The position numbers and the translations under genes were made by a program. From Elusimicrobiaceae bacterium (GTDB taxonomy: Bacteria; Elusimicrobiota; Elusimicrobia; Elusimicrobiales; Elusimicrobiaceae): DNA of 64,000 nt. Below are positions 34,293 to 42,482 of the stretch, piece by piece. The stretch spans positions 1 to 64,000 of the forward strand of contig JAEELM010000025.1 in NCBI GenBank assembly GCA_016282685.1, read 5' to 3'. The notes beneath the pieces were generated by a model. It saw only the letters and a program-made list of their open reading frames with translations. It had not been told where the DNA came from and made no database searches. The number at the start of each line of letters is the position of its first letter. The stretch's first letter is position 1.

Positions 34293-34550
34293 GAAGTTCA
34301 AGGATATTACTTTTTGTTTGCAGAAGTTCTTCTTCAACTATTGCTTTAGGTTAGTAACCCTAATCTAAAAAAAGAGTTGAATTACCGGTAGGAAACTGCC
34401 ATAATGTTAGTACACAGGTTTTCACGGACCTGTAAAGCCTTAGAGGCATTGCCTCATGGGAGTTGACTACACTTAAAATTCACGGGGTGTATTAAAAAAT
34501 TCTTGAGAATAGTTATGCTCCCCATTATATTACACAAGGAGACAAAAAAT
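34293..34550 (+). ncRNA. Structured spacer between the two halves of nrdD
   Basis: 258 bases with no convincing gene but dense local pairing. Stems seen by eye: TTCAACT/AGTTGAA (34333-34339, 34375-34381) enclosing TTAGG/CCTAA (34346-34350, 34359-34363); GGTAG-GAAA-CTGCC (34387-34400, a GNRA tetraloop); ACAGGT/ACCTGT (34414-34419, 34428-34433); GAGGC/GCCTC (34443-34447, 34451-34455); TACAC/GTGTA (34468-34472, 34487-34491). AGAAGTTC is directly repeated at 34292-34299 and 34322-34329. The end carries an AAGGAG ribosome site for the next ORF. It may be a regulatory or stabilising RNA or the remains of an intron. I could not match it to a known riboswitch or to clear group I or II core sequences. 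Confidence 0.4.
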
Positions 34551-34757
34551 ATGACCGCACAAGAAAAGCAAGCTGTAGAAACCAAGATTTCTGATCTTAA
34601 AAAAGAAATGAGTGAAGTACAAGGTTCTAAATGCGAAGTATATTCTCGCGTAGTAGGTTATTTGCGCCCGGTACAAAACTGGAACAAAGGTAAAAAAGAA
34701 GAATTTGAAATGCGCAAAACCATGAACGTAGAATCTTGTGAATGTTGCGGTAAGTAA
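34551..34757 (+). CDS. Separate glycyl-radical subunit of class III RNR
   Basis: 68 residues. The first 26 form a charged helix (EKQAVETKISDLKKEMSEV); the rest is the glycyl-radical loop of NrdD: CEVYSRVVGYLRPVQNWNKG with the radical Gly at position 36, then EEFEMRKTM and a Cys-rich end ESCECCGK. This is exactly the part missing from the preceding 686-residue ORF. ATG 34551 has AAGGAG nine bases upstream; an open frame back to 34503 has no site. Both the end of the large ORF and the start of this one are helical and charged, so they may pair. Free glycyl-radical subunits are known for pyruvate formate-lyase (GrcA/YfiD), there as a repair part. Confidence 0.92.
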   Translation: MTAQEKQAVETKISDLKKEMSEVQGSKCEVYSRVVGYLRPVQNWNKGKKEEFEMRKTMNVESCECCGK

Positions 34758-34782
34758 TTCGTTTTAACACTTTAGGCTCCGT

Positions 34783-35406
34783 ATGAAATTGGGAGGAATG
34801 GTAAAATTTACCTTGATAGATTTTCCGGGAAGGCCGGCAGCAATTGTGTTTACGCAAGGATGTAATTTTCGCTGTCGTTACTGTCACAATCCGGAATTGG
34901 TCTATCCCCACTTATTTACGGAGCCTTTTTCTGAAGATGAATTCTTTTCTTTTTTAGCACGCCGACAAGGTACCCTAGACGGAGTTGTAGTGTCCGGAGG
35001 GGAACCTACTTTACATGATGATTTGCCTCGTTTTTTGCTTGACATCAAATCGCTGGGTTACAAGGTAAAACTGGACACGAATGGATCTCGGCCCGAAATG
35101 CTCAAACAATTAATTCAAGACAAATTGGTAGATTTCATTGCGATGGACCTAAAAGCCCCATTCGACAAATATGCTTTGATTACCGGGGTTGATACCAATT
35201 CTGCCATTATTGAGCAATCTATCGATTTAATCCGAAAAAGTGGCTTACCGCATGAATTTCGTACTACGTATGACAAGGAAGTTTTAAGCGACGAAGATAT
35301 CGCTACTATTTCCAATGCAGTTGCCGGGGAAAATTTCCGAGTACAGGAATGCTTGCCGGTGGCCAAAGAAAAAGCTGCTCTTAAAGTACTACACGAAGAA
35401 TTATAA
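34783..35406 (+). CDS. nrdG: Anaerobic RNR-activating protein (radical SAM)
   Basis: 207 residues. Generates the glycyl radical on NrdD using SAM and a 4Fe-4S cluster. CNFRCRYCHNP (about 27-37) carries the CxxxCxxC; GMVKFTLIDFPGRPAAIVF precedes it and VVSGGEPTLHDDL follows, as in NrdG/PflA-type activases. Only 25 bases after the glycyl-radical ORF and part of the same transcript, which ends at 35422-35445. Its substrate would be the separate 68-residue protein, alone or in complex with the large ORF product. Confidence 0.94.
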   Translation: MKLGGMVKFTLIDFPGRPAAIVFTQGCNFRCRYCHNPELVYPHLFTEPFSEDEFFSFLARRQGTLDGVVVSGGEPTLHDDLPRFLLDIKSLGYKVKLDTNGSRPEMLKQLIQDKLVDFIAMDLKAPFDKYALITGVDTNSAIIEQSIDLIRKSGLPHEFRTTYDKEVLSDEDIATISNAVAGENFRVQECLPVAKEKAALKVLHEEL

Positions 35407-35421
35407 GAATTTTATCATAGA

Positions 35422-35445
35422 AACCCCCCGCATTAGCGGGGGGTT
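35422..35445. terminator. Strong terminator of the nrd operon
   Basis: 10-bp GC-rich stem (35422-35431 with 35436-35445, loop ATTA) followed by TTTTATTAT. The preceding A-rich bases are short, but it may also serve the converging gene ending at 35466. Confidence 0.92.
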
Positions 35446-35465
35446 TTTATTATCAGCAGATAATT

Positions 35466-36020
35466 TTATTTGGTTAAACGTTCAACTCTCTCTCCGAAAG
35501 TGGCCAGCTCGTCCAGAGCACTTTGTGCCCAGCGAACACCCGGTTCTTTTGCAAACTGTACCAAGGGTTGACCATTTACGGTATATTTCACATATTTCTT
35601 TGCAAGAGTCGTCGCTTCTTCATTCTTTTCCAATTTCTTCATCGGGTCAGCCATATTGAACAAAACAAATTGTCCGACCATATTGGCATCACCTTCAAAA
35701 TTCTTGATTTCTTTATTAAAAGCTGCGAACTCTTCAAGATTATTTTCCGCATAATCCTCTAAATATTCGCCAAGCGTAACTTTTTGGCCGTTCGCAAACG
35801 TTAATTCCGTTTCGGCAAGAAAGCTAGCAAAGGGCTTTTGCGCGTGGTAGGCATCTATCAAGCTTGCAATTGCTGGCTCAATATTTCCAGTTTGATTAGG
35901 CATAGAAACAGAAGCCATGCGTTGAACATTTGACACCGCTTCCGGTATGCTCATTCCGTTAAGTGCAAATGCCGGCACAACAGATACTAGTAAACTCATC
36001 AAGGCAGTTAATTTATTCAC
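35466..36020 (-). CDS. Small exported protein, function unknown
   Basis: 184 residues. Signal peptide (1-19, cleavage after AFA), then a soluble, mostly helical domain with many Glu, Ala and Asn (LGEYLEDYAENNLEEFAAFNKE). No family recognised. GTG start at 36020 with AAGGAG seven bases upstream. Its upstream region has ACTAGT-centred repeats (TACTAGTATTT at about 36054 and 36125) that might be regulatory. Confidence 0.78.
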   Translation of the reverse strand: MNKLTALMSLLVSVVPAFALNGMSIPEAVSNVQRMASVSMPNQTGNIEPAIASLIDAYHAQKPFASFLAETELTFANGQKVTLGEYLEDYAENNLEEFAAFNKEIKNFEGDANMVGQFVLFNMADPMKKLEKNEEATTLAKKYVKYTVNGQPLVQFAKEPGVRWAQSALDELATFGERVERLTK

Positions 36021-36126
36021 TGTAGTCTCCTTTTGTGGTTTTTGTCTTACTTCTACTAGTATTTTATAATTCTTGCAAAACTTGCGCGAGGGTCTTTGTA
36101 CCTAGTTTTGATCTGGGCCTTTTATA

Positions 36127-37332
36127 CTAGTATTTAAATTCTCCCTTCTCATAGACAATCTTTTTAGAACCGTCTTTCAAGACAGCTGTCACTGTTTTAT
36201 TCTCTGTATTGATAAGGTCCCAATGTAAGGAAGAGTCGTTAAATCCTAATTGCTGTTTCAATTTCTTATCCAATTTGTTTTGCGGCCCGGTAAAGGTATC
36301 CGCATAACTGGCTCCGATAGCCACATGACAGTTGCCATATCTACCACCAAAATTTTCATCGTAGAGAATATCGGCCATAAATTTGGTAATTTTGGAGAAA
36401 CGACGATCCGTTAAAGAAAATTCCCCAATTTGGGCCGCTCCACGATCCATGGCAACCATTTTTCGCACAAAGTCGGCGCCCATTTCAGCATCTGCTTTAA
36501 TGACACGGCCATCTTTAAACTCAAGTCGAACCCCCTTTACATAATTACCGCTTCTGTAAGAAGATAAATCGGCAAAATAAATGCCTTTTGTACCACGCCA
36601 GTCGGGAGAAGTAAAAATTTCGAAAGAAGGGATATTGCAACCGCTGCCGGCGATAAATTTTCGCTTTTCACCCAACAACACTTCAAAATCCATATGTTCA
36701 CTTTCCACATGGAAAGTTTTAATGGGTAAAGAAGACAGCCATTTTCCAATTTCGGTTGTATTTTTTGTTACTTCTTTCCATTTGGCAACAGGGTCTTTTT
36801 CATTCAAAAAACAAGCCCGTGCAATTTGGTTAGCATATTCCTTACCTGTCAAACCGGCACGTTTGGCCAATTCTTCTGTCGGATAATTACACAATGTCCA
36901 GGAGAAAAGCCCTTTTTGTTCCCGGGCATCCCAAATTTCACGCAACGGCTTACGCGCAACAGCTGCCCGCCCAATACGGGCCGGATCGACATTCTTTAAG
37001 TGAGTCAGATCTTGCGGAGCATGTAAGGAAATTAACCCGTTCACTCCTCCGTTAAACTCTAATTCTCCCGGAGCCATAAAATCCAGCTGTTTTCCATCTG
37101 CCAATTTATAAAAATCAGTTGCAAATGCTTCGGGTTGGTTAAACCGCACCACCACATGAAACCGTTTAGTTAACAATTTCTTGTAAATGGCATGGGCCAA
37201 CGGCATGGCGTGGATATCGGTGCGTAAAAAAACCGTATCGTATTTCTTGTACTTCCCATTGCGACGGGCCGTTTGTAAGGCCCAAATCATAACATCAGCA
37301 TATTTTTCGATTTGAGTATTGGTTAAAAACAT
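36127..37332 (-). CDS. M29-family metal-dependent aminopeptidase
   Basis: 401 residues of the thermophilic-type aminopeptidase family (AmpS/PepS/aminopeptidase T). Cytosolic, removes N-terminal residues from peptides. Recognisable features: EKYADVMIWALQ at the N-terminus, the metal-ligand region SGCNIPSFEIFTSPD, EMGADFVRKM, and C-terminal GNCHVAIGASYADTFTG followed by SSLHWDLI. Length usual. AAGGGGGAAG precedes the ATG. Divergent from the membrane protein gene at 37392. Confidence 0.9.
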   Translation of the reverse strand: MFLTNTQIEKYADVMIWALQTARRNGKYKKYDTVFLRTDIHAMPLAHAIYKKLLTKRFHVVVRFNQPEAFATDFYKLADGKQLDFMAPGELEFNGGVNGLISLHAPQDLTHLKNVDPARIGRAAVARKPLREIWDAREQKGLFSWTLCNYPTEELAKRAGLTGKEYANQIARACFLNEKDPVAKWKEVTKNTTEIGKWLSSLPIKTFHVESEHMDFEVLLGEKRKFIAGSGCNIPSFEIFTSPDWRGTKGIYFADLSSYRSGNYVKGVRLEFKDGRVIKADAEMGADFVRKMVAMDRGAAQIGEFSLTDRRFSKITKFMADILYDENFGGRYGNCHVAIGASYADTFTGPQNKLDKKLKQQLGFNDSSLHWDLINTENKTVTAVLKDGSKKIVYEKGEFKY

Positions 37333-37391
37333 TTTCTTCCCCCTTCTCTCTATTAATGTTATAATACAAAATAACAGACTTATTTAGCGAG

Positions 37392-38144
37392 ATGAACATG
37401 AAAAAATTGATATTTTTTTCTATATTGATTGCTTTCTTTACCCCCACTTGGGCAGATGTTTTTCCCAAGCCGGAAATCCAATTTTCCTTTATCTACAATA
37501 CAGAGGCAAAACCATTAATCGATCCTGTTCACAGCGAACAACTGCAATGCAAAGACAGCCTTTGTCTCCAAAACGCGCCCCTGGGTTCTTACGGCACACA
37601 AAAATTATACTGTTCAGCCGGTTCCTGTTATGCGATTGCGTATGATTTTGATCCCTACCAACGCTTAGTCATTGCATTTACGGACGGAACCGTACGACAA
37701 AGTGATATCTTCCCTGTGGGAAAAAACCTTTTCAACCGTTACAATGTGTATGTGGAAGAAAATAGCTTAAAAGTAGAGCCCTCCGACTATAAGCCGAGCC
37801 TACTAGAAAAAGGGCATGGCAATATGTGGCTGGCCCTGTTATTGATTCTTTTCTTAGAGTTAGGGGCCGCTTTGGCTTATGTAATTTACGCACAGAAAAG
37901 TTTTACGGTATTGTATAGTGTGGCAGGGGCCAACTTAATTACTACACTATTGGCTTGGACAATATTGCCTCATTGTATTAGCAATCTCTTTGTCTTGTGG
38001 GCTTTTTGTACTGTAGCGGAAGGCGCCCTCATTTGGGCATTCAACCGCAAAAATATCAGCCTCATGGAAAGCGCCCAAATTAGTTTCATTATCAATGTAA
38101 CCAGTTATTCTCTGGGAATGATTTTATCCTTTCTGCTTGCCTAA
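37392..38144 (+). CDS. Signal-peptide-bearing membrane protein, function unknown
   Basis: 250 residues. Signal peptide to about residue 22 (WADV), an extracytoplasmic domain to about 145 with four Cys in CKDSLC and CSAGSC (disulfide-like), then four membrane helices at the C-terminus. No family recognised. TATAAT at 37360-37365 lies 26 bases before the ATG, so this one has a short leader, and GCGAG precedes MNMKK. Converges on zupT, only six bases between stops. Confidence 0.78.
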   Translation: MNMKKLIFFSILIAFFTPTWADVFPKPEIQFSFIYNTEAKPLIDPVHSEQLQCKDSLCLQNAPLGSYGTQKLYCSAGSCYAIAYDFDPYQRLVIAFTDGTVRQSDIFPVGKNLFNRYNVYVEENSLKVEPSDYKPSLLEKGHGNMWLALLLILFLELGAALAYVIYAQKSFTVLYSVAGANLITTLLAWTILPHCISNLFVLWAFCTVAEGALIWAFNRKNISLMESAQISFIINVTSYSLGMILSFLLA

Positions 38145-38150
38145 GTGAGA

Positions 38151-38921
38151 TTAGAAAATCAATAGAGATAGCGCCATCAGTCCCATTCCTCCGATTACAC
38201 CCATAATTACGAGGTGTCCGTTTCCGTAGTCGTGTGCAGTGGGCAACAATTCATCTAACGAAATATACACCATAATTCCGGCCACCAACGCAAACATCAT
38301 GCCCAAGGCTGCCTGATGCAATATCCAGGTAATGAAGAAAAATCCAATACATGCTCCCAAAGGTTCCGCCAATCCCGAAAAAGCACTATACCAAAACGCC
38401 TGACGACGATTTTCCGTGGCATGGAAAATTGGTAAAGCCACCGCTATTCCCTCCGGGATATTATGCAACGCTACTGCCACAGCCACCGATATTCCCAAGG
38501 TAGTATTATCTATGGTAGCCAAGAAGGTAGCCAAACCTTCCGGAAAATTATGAATAGCCAACGCCAACGCAGTAAACAATCCCAAACGTTTCAATTTGTC
38601 AGATGGATCTAGCGTATGTATTTGCACATGATGAGAAGGCAAACAACGGTCAATACCGCCGGCTAGAAAAATCCCAACGAAAAACACACCGGTGGACAAC
38701 CAACTACCGATCTGGCCGTAGAGTTGGATAAGGGCTTCTTTGGCATGCGGTAAAATTTCCATAAACGAAACATATAACATAACACCTGCCGAAAAGCCTA
38801 ATCCTATCGCCAAAAGAGATAGATTTTCTCTTTTAATTACAAAGGCAACGGCTGCCCCTATAACAGTAGCAGCCCCCGCCAAAAAACTGAGGCAAAAAGC
38901 AAGGATATAAGTGTCGTTCAT
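38151..38921 (-). CDS. zupT: ZIP-family metal transporter
   Basis: 256 residues with eight predicted helices. Imports Zn(II) and other divalent metals. Motifs of the metal site in helices 4 and 5: HNFPEGLATF and LHNIPEGIAVA; the HVQIHTL loop between helices 3 and 4 is the His-containing loop. Start taken at ATG 38921 (MNDTY); a GTG at 38930 is in frame but lies inside the -10 box TATAGT. GCGGGGT before the ATG may act as a ribosome site. Confidence 0.94.
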   Translation of the reverse strand: MNDTYILAFCLSFLAGAATVIGAAVAFVIKRENLSLLAIGLGFSAGVMLYVSFMEILPHAKEALIQLYGQIGSWLSTGVFFVGIFLAGGIDRCLPSHHVQIHTLDPSDKLKRLGLFTALALAIHNFPEGLATFLATIDNTTLGISVAVAVALHNIPEGIAVALPIFHATENRRQAFWYSAFSGLAEPLGACIGFFFITWILHQAALGMMFALVAGIMVYISLDELLPTAHDYGNGHLVIMGVIGGMGLMALSLLIF

Positions 38922-38928
38922 ACCCCGC

Positions 38929-38966
38929 ACTATACTAATTTATTCTCTTTTTGTAATTGGTATAAT
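38929..38966. promoter_or_regulatory. Back-to-back promoters of zupT and the helicase gene
   Basis: The 51-base gap holds two -10 boxes facing apart: TATAGT on the minus strand (38934-38929), seven bases before the zupT ATG, and TTGGTATAAT on the plus strand (extended -10, TATAAT 38961-38966), six bases before the helicase ATG at 38973. Neither -35 is good. Confidence 0.5.
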
Positions 38967-38972
38967 TTAATT

Positions 38973-40277
38973 ATGTCCGCTACGCAGTTTATTTTAACCG
39001 ATGAATTCAAAAAGGCCTTATCATTACTAGAGTCGCGCCCTGCCATTACCCCTCTTATTTTCATAACAGGTCGTGCCGGTACAGGCAAAACAACCTTGCT
39101 ACGCTATTTTGTGGAACATACCGGGCAAAACACCGTTGTCTTGGCTACTACCGGGCTAGCGGCCATCAATGTGCGCGGTCAAACCATTCATTCTTTTTTC
39201 CAATTAAAACCCGGCAATTTACTGGATACGCATTTATTGAAACGTTTACCTCGCAAAAAAGTAGAAAACATTGACACCCTTATCGTTGATGAAGCATCTA
39301 TGTTGCGCGCTGATTTGCTGGATGCCATGGATTACATTTTGCGTATATCTACACACAATGATGAACCGTTCGGTGGAAAAAAAATAATTCTTTTTGGAGA
39401 TTTGTTTCAACTCCCTCCGGTAGAAGAAGATCCTGAAAACGGCTTGTTTGATTACTTTCGCCAAATTTATCCCAGTCCCTATTTCTTCGAAGCCAAAGTT
39501 TTACGCCAACTCCCGTTGGAAGTGTTTGAACTGAATCGTATTTTCCGCCAAAAAGAAGACCCGGATTTTGCCCGTCTCTTAAATACCATTCGTGAAGGGA
39601 AAACAACACAAGCACAGTTAGATGCCCTTTTAAATACGCATCAAACCCCCGTCGTTCCGGAACAGCTGGAAAATAGCATCATTTTGGCTCCTACCAACCA
39701 GAATGCTTCTTGGCGTAATCGCCATTATTTGGCTCAATTACCGGGGCAGGAATATATTTATCATGCACAAGCAGATGAAACATTTACCAAAACACCTCCG
39801 GCCGACCCCGAATTACATTTGAAAAAGGGGGCAAAAATCATGATGCTTACCAATACAAAAGACTGGGTTAACGGGGATTTAGGCACTATTTATGATTTAG
39901 GAGCTGATTTTATTAAAGTTGAACTGAATGGCGCCGTATACCAAATAGAACCCAATGTATGGGAAGATATCCGCTATGAATTTAATCCTCTTTCCCAAAA
40001 ACTACAACCTAAAGTCAAAGGGTTTTTCAAACAGTATCCCATAAAGTTAGGTTGGGCCATTACAATTCATAAATCGCAGGGGCTTACGTTTGACAATATT
40101 TATTTGGATATCGGGCAAGGCGCCTTCGCTACCGGACAAACTTATGTAGCCTTGAGCCGTTGCCGCAGCTTGAAAGGAATACATCTTAAAAAACCCATAA
40201 AAGTAAAGGATATTTTATGTGACAAATGCGTTGCTCAATTCTTTGAGTACGTACGCAGCAACTGCATGTCGCATTAG
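38973..40277 (+). CDS. PIF1/RecD2-like SF1 DNA helicase
   Basis: 434 residues. Walker A GRAGTGKTT (about 31-39), TTGLAAINVRGQTIHSFF, Walker B VDEASM, GDLFQLPPV, and C-terminal WAITIHKSQGLTFDNI then VALSRC. These are the SF1B 5'-3' helicase motifs as in PIF1. Compact, without extra domains. Has no Shine-Dalgarno; TATAAT is six bases upstream of the ATG. Function in replication or repair is inferred from the family. Confidence 0.92.
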   Translation: MSATQFILTDEFKKALSLLESRPAITPLIFITGRAGTGKTTLLRYFVEHTGQNTVVLATTGLAAINVRGQTIHSFFQLKPGNLLDTHLLKRLPRKKVENIDTLIVDEASMLRADLLDAMDYILRISTHNDEPFGGKKIILFGDLFQLPPVEEDPENGLFDYFRQIYPSPYFFEAKVLRQLPLEVFELNRIFRQKEDPDFARLLNTIREGKTTQAQLDALLNTHQTPVVPEQLENSIILAPTNQNASWRNRHYLAQLPGQEYIYHAQADETFTKTPPADPELHLKKGAKIMMLTNTKDWVNGDLGTIYDLGADFIKVELNGAVYQIEPNVWEDIRYEFNPLSQKLQPKVKGFFKQYPIKLGWAITIHKSQGLTFDNIYLDIGQGAFATGQTYVALSRCRSLKGIHLKKPIKVKDILCDKCVAQFFEYVRSNCMSH

Positions 40278-40361
40278 AATTTACACATATTCTCCTCCAT
40301 TATTGGTGAAAATGATAGAATATGTTTATCTACTGCTTAAAGTAGTTAAAGGAGATAATAC

Positions 40362-41036
40362 GTGAAAAAATACAGTGCAGAATTACTAGGAACGTTCGTT
40401 CTTACTTTGTTTGGTTGCGGTTCCGCAGCCATTGCAGGCCAAACTTTGGGCACATTAGGGATTGCCTTTGCGTTTGGTTTATCTATTGTTGCCATGGCGT
40501 ATGCAATTGGCAATGTATCCGGCTGCCACATTAACCCTGCAGTTTCACTGGGTGTATGGATGAGCGGAAAAATGTCCGGCAAAGATTTCTTAGGTTACAT
40601 CATTGCCCAATTTATCGGTGCCACATTGGCAGCTTTGGTATTGTTGTTAATCATCAACTGCGCCCACTTAGGCGGATCCGCTTCCAATTTGGGAATCAAC
40701 GGCTATGGTACAATGTCTGCCGTAGGATTAAATGCTTGGGGTGCTTTGTTGGTAGAAGTAATTTTGACTGCCGTTTTTGTACTGACCATCCTGGGTGTAA
40801 CTGATGGCGAAAAAACCAGCGTTATCGCCGGTTTAGTAATCGGCTTAACACTTACCTTCGTACACATTATGGGTATCCCGCTCACGGGTACTTCCGTTAA
40901 CCCGGCTCGCAGTTTTGGTCCGGCTTTGATAGTAGGCGGACAAGCCATGTGCCAATTGTGGGTATTCATCATTGGCCCGGCTATCGGAGCTGCCTTAGCT
41001 GCTTTGATGTGGAAAGGGTTTAAAACTACCAAGTAA
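40362..41036 (+). CDS. aqpZ: Aquaporin (AqpZ type)
   Basis: 224 residues, six helices, two NPA loops: HINPAVS (about 57-63) and SVNPARS (about 176-182). The His in TFVHIMG and the Thr before the second NPA, plus the Arg after it, form a narrow aromatic/Arg filter as in water-selective AqpZ rather than GlpF. GTG start at 40362 with AAAGGAGA eight bases upstream. Confidence 0.95.
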   Translation: MKKYSAELLGTFVLTLFGCGSAAIAGQTLGTLGIAFAFGLSIVAMAYAIGNVSGCHINPAVSLGVWMSGKMSGKDFLGYIIAQFIGATLAALVLLLIINCAHLGGSASNLGINGYGTMSAVGLNAWGALLVEVILTAVFVLTILGVTDGEKTSVIAGLVIGLTLTFVHIMGIPLTGTSVNPARSFGPALIVGGQAMCQLWVFIIGPAIGAALAALMWKGFKTTK

Positions 41037-41055
41037 AAAATATTGCTGCAAAAAA

Positions 41056-41077
41056 ACGCGCTCCGCAAGGGGCGCGT
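41056..41077. terminator. Bidirectional terminator after aqpZ
   Basis: 9-bp stem (41056-41064 with 41069-41077) with a GCAA tetraloop, A6 on the left and T5 on the right. Serves aqpZ and the converging HAD gene. Confidence 0.92.
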
Positions 41078-41094
41078 TTTTGATTAGAGGTCTC

Positions 41095-42084
41095 TTATTT
41101 ATCAAAATTGACGAACAGGTTGGCTGTTTGTTGTATTTGCAACACATCTTCCTTTGATGAATGAGATTCCGCTACTCCTACTGTTTTAAACCCTGCATCA
41201 TGTGCAGTTTTAAGTGCATAGAAGGCATCCTCCACCACTACAGTACGGTTTTTTTGAGTTCCCAAACGGGCTATTGCTTCCTCATAAACACGAGGGCTTC
41301 GTTTTCCAATTCCTACCTCATCACAAGTAATAATAAATTCAAAATAAGGAAGTAACCCCAAGCGCTCTAAAGCACCGCGGGCAAAATCAGGGTGAGAAGC
41401 CGTTGCTACAGCCATTTTAATTCCCTGTAAATGTAAATGAGCTAGTAGCGCAGGAACTTTCTCTTTAGCAGGAATATCGTGATAATAGTGCTCGCCAACA
41501 GGGAAAAGAACAGCCTCTATCAATTCTTCTGTTGGTTCTGGCAACTGGTAGCGCTCTTTGATGATACGCGCTCCATCCAGTAAGGACAATTCCTCTATTT
41601 CCTGCTGCAAACCGGGATCCGGCTCTATTCCCCGAGAGCGCAAATAATTGGTAGCTGCGTTGTCCCAAGCACTTAATGAATTAAGTAACGTACCGTCTAA
41701 ATCGAAAATAAAAGCATCTATACGCTCTTTGGAAAACAAACTTTGTGCCCGTTTCAAAGGCTCTTTAATCACCGGTATAGGGAATTGCCCGGACAAATAC
41801 ATACGAGCGGGCGCGGATGCGCGCTCCACTAACACTTTTAAAGAAGGAACTCCTTGCAAAATAGATGGGGACGGATAGACTGCCGTTTTATTTGTAATTC
41901 CTTTATATGGAAACACAAAATTTGGCTGCGCAACTAATGGAATATACCAATCACTTGATACCACCTTTCCCTCTGCAGCCAGCACGCGCAACGCCTGCTC
42001 ACTTACTTGGGGTAATTGCCCGTAACTATAAGTGAAAGCGAATAAAAATAAAGGTAATAACCAGCGGCCATATCGTTGTTTCAT
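41095..42084 (-). CDS. Exported HAD-superfamily hydrolase with N-terminal extension
   Basis: 329 residues. An N-terminal signal peptide (about 1-22, ending YSYG) and a 95-residue extension rich in Pro and Ser precede an entire phosphoglycolate-phosphatase/beta-phosphoglucomutase-like HAD domain: DAFIFDLDGTLLNS (motif I), ATASHPDF (motif II, Ser replaced by Ala-Thr-Ala-Ser context), KRSPRVYEEAI (motif III Lys) and VVVEDAFYALKTA (motif IV). HAD proteins of this class are normally cytosolic. The ATG has no ribosome site and TAAAAT ends six bases upstream. Substrate unknown. Confidence 0.85.
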   Translation of the reverse strand: MKQRYGRWLLPLFLFAFTYSYGQLPQVSEQALRVLAAEGKVVSSDWYIPLVAQPNFVFPYKGITNKTAVYPSPSILQGVPSLKVLVERASAPARMYLSGQFPIPVIKEPLKRAQSLFSKERIDAFIFDLDGTLLNSLSAWDNAATNYLRSRGIEPDPGLQQEIEELSLLDGARIIKERYQLPEPTEELIEAVLFPVGEHYYHDIPAKEKVPALLAHLHLQGIKMAVATASHPDFARGALERLGLLPYFEFIITCDEVGIGKRSPRVYEEAIARLGTQKNRTVVVEDAFYALKTAHDAGFKTVGVAESHSSKEDVLQIQQTANLFVNFDK

Positions 42085-42090
42085 AAATAT

Positions 42091-42096
42091 ATTTTA
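42091..42096 (-). promoter_or_regulatory. -10 box of the exported HAD gene
   Basis: TAAAAT on the minus strand ends six bases before the ATG at 42084; no Shine-Dalgarno. Surroundings extremely AT-rich, so the exact hexamer is less certain. Confidence 0.4.
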
Positions 42097-42193
42097 TAAA
42101 ATATAAGACTTTTACTGCCATAAAGGAGCAAACTCACTATCTTACCCATAAACAGGCTGGCATTCTGCCGCATTTTTTGTCACAATAGTAAGT

Positions 42194-42460
42194 ATGGAAG
42201 AGCAAAAAAATGTAATAGAACCGGAAGTATTAGATGAAAGCGGAACAGTTATTCAAGCCAACACTCCGCCCGCTTGGAATGATCCGAAAGATCATGCACG
42301 CCCCCAGGGGGATCCACATGGCCTTTTAAGTGGTTTTTTCGTATTTTTATTCGGTTTTGCAGTGACTGTAGCAGTCCTCATTTTCAGTATTTGCATTTTA
42401 CTTCCTCTTTCTCTTATAGGCCGTTTATTAGGCCATCCAATATCACTGCGGAAAAGATAA
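42194..42460 (+). CDS. Small single-pass membrane protein
   Basis: 88 residues: acidic, Pro-rich hydrophilic N-terminal half (1-43), a long hydrophobic segment (about 44-75) that could cross the membrane once or hairpin, and a basic end. No family recognised. No good ribosome site; CACAAT lies seven bases before the ATG. Sits just upstream of tRNA-Ser. Confidence 0.6.
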   Translation: MEEQKNVIEPEVLDESGTVIQANTPPAWNDPKDHARPQGDPHGLLSGFFVFLFGFAVTVAVLIFSICILLPLSLIGRLLGHPISLRKR

Positions 42461-42482
42461 ACTTCCCGAAAAACGATTAATT

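Noticed and set aside
34293-34550. A clear group I or group II self-splicing intron in nrdD
   Set aside because: No convincing P/Q/R/S core or domain V was found, and the downstream ORF has its own start codon and strong ribosome site; kept only as a hypothesis.
42158-42175. Sigma54-like promoter (TGGCATTCTGCCGCA) before the 88-residue membrane gene
   Set aside because: The GG-to-GC spacing is one base too short for the -24/-12 element.
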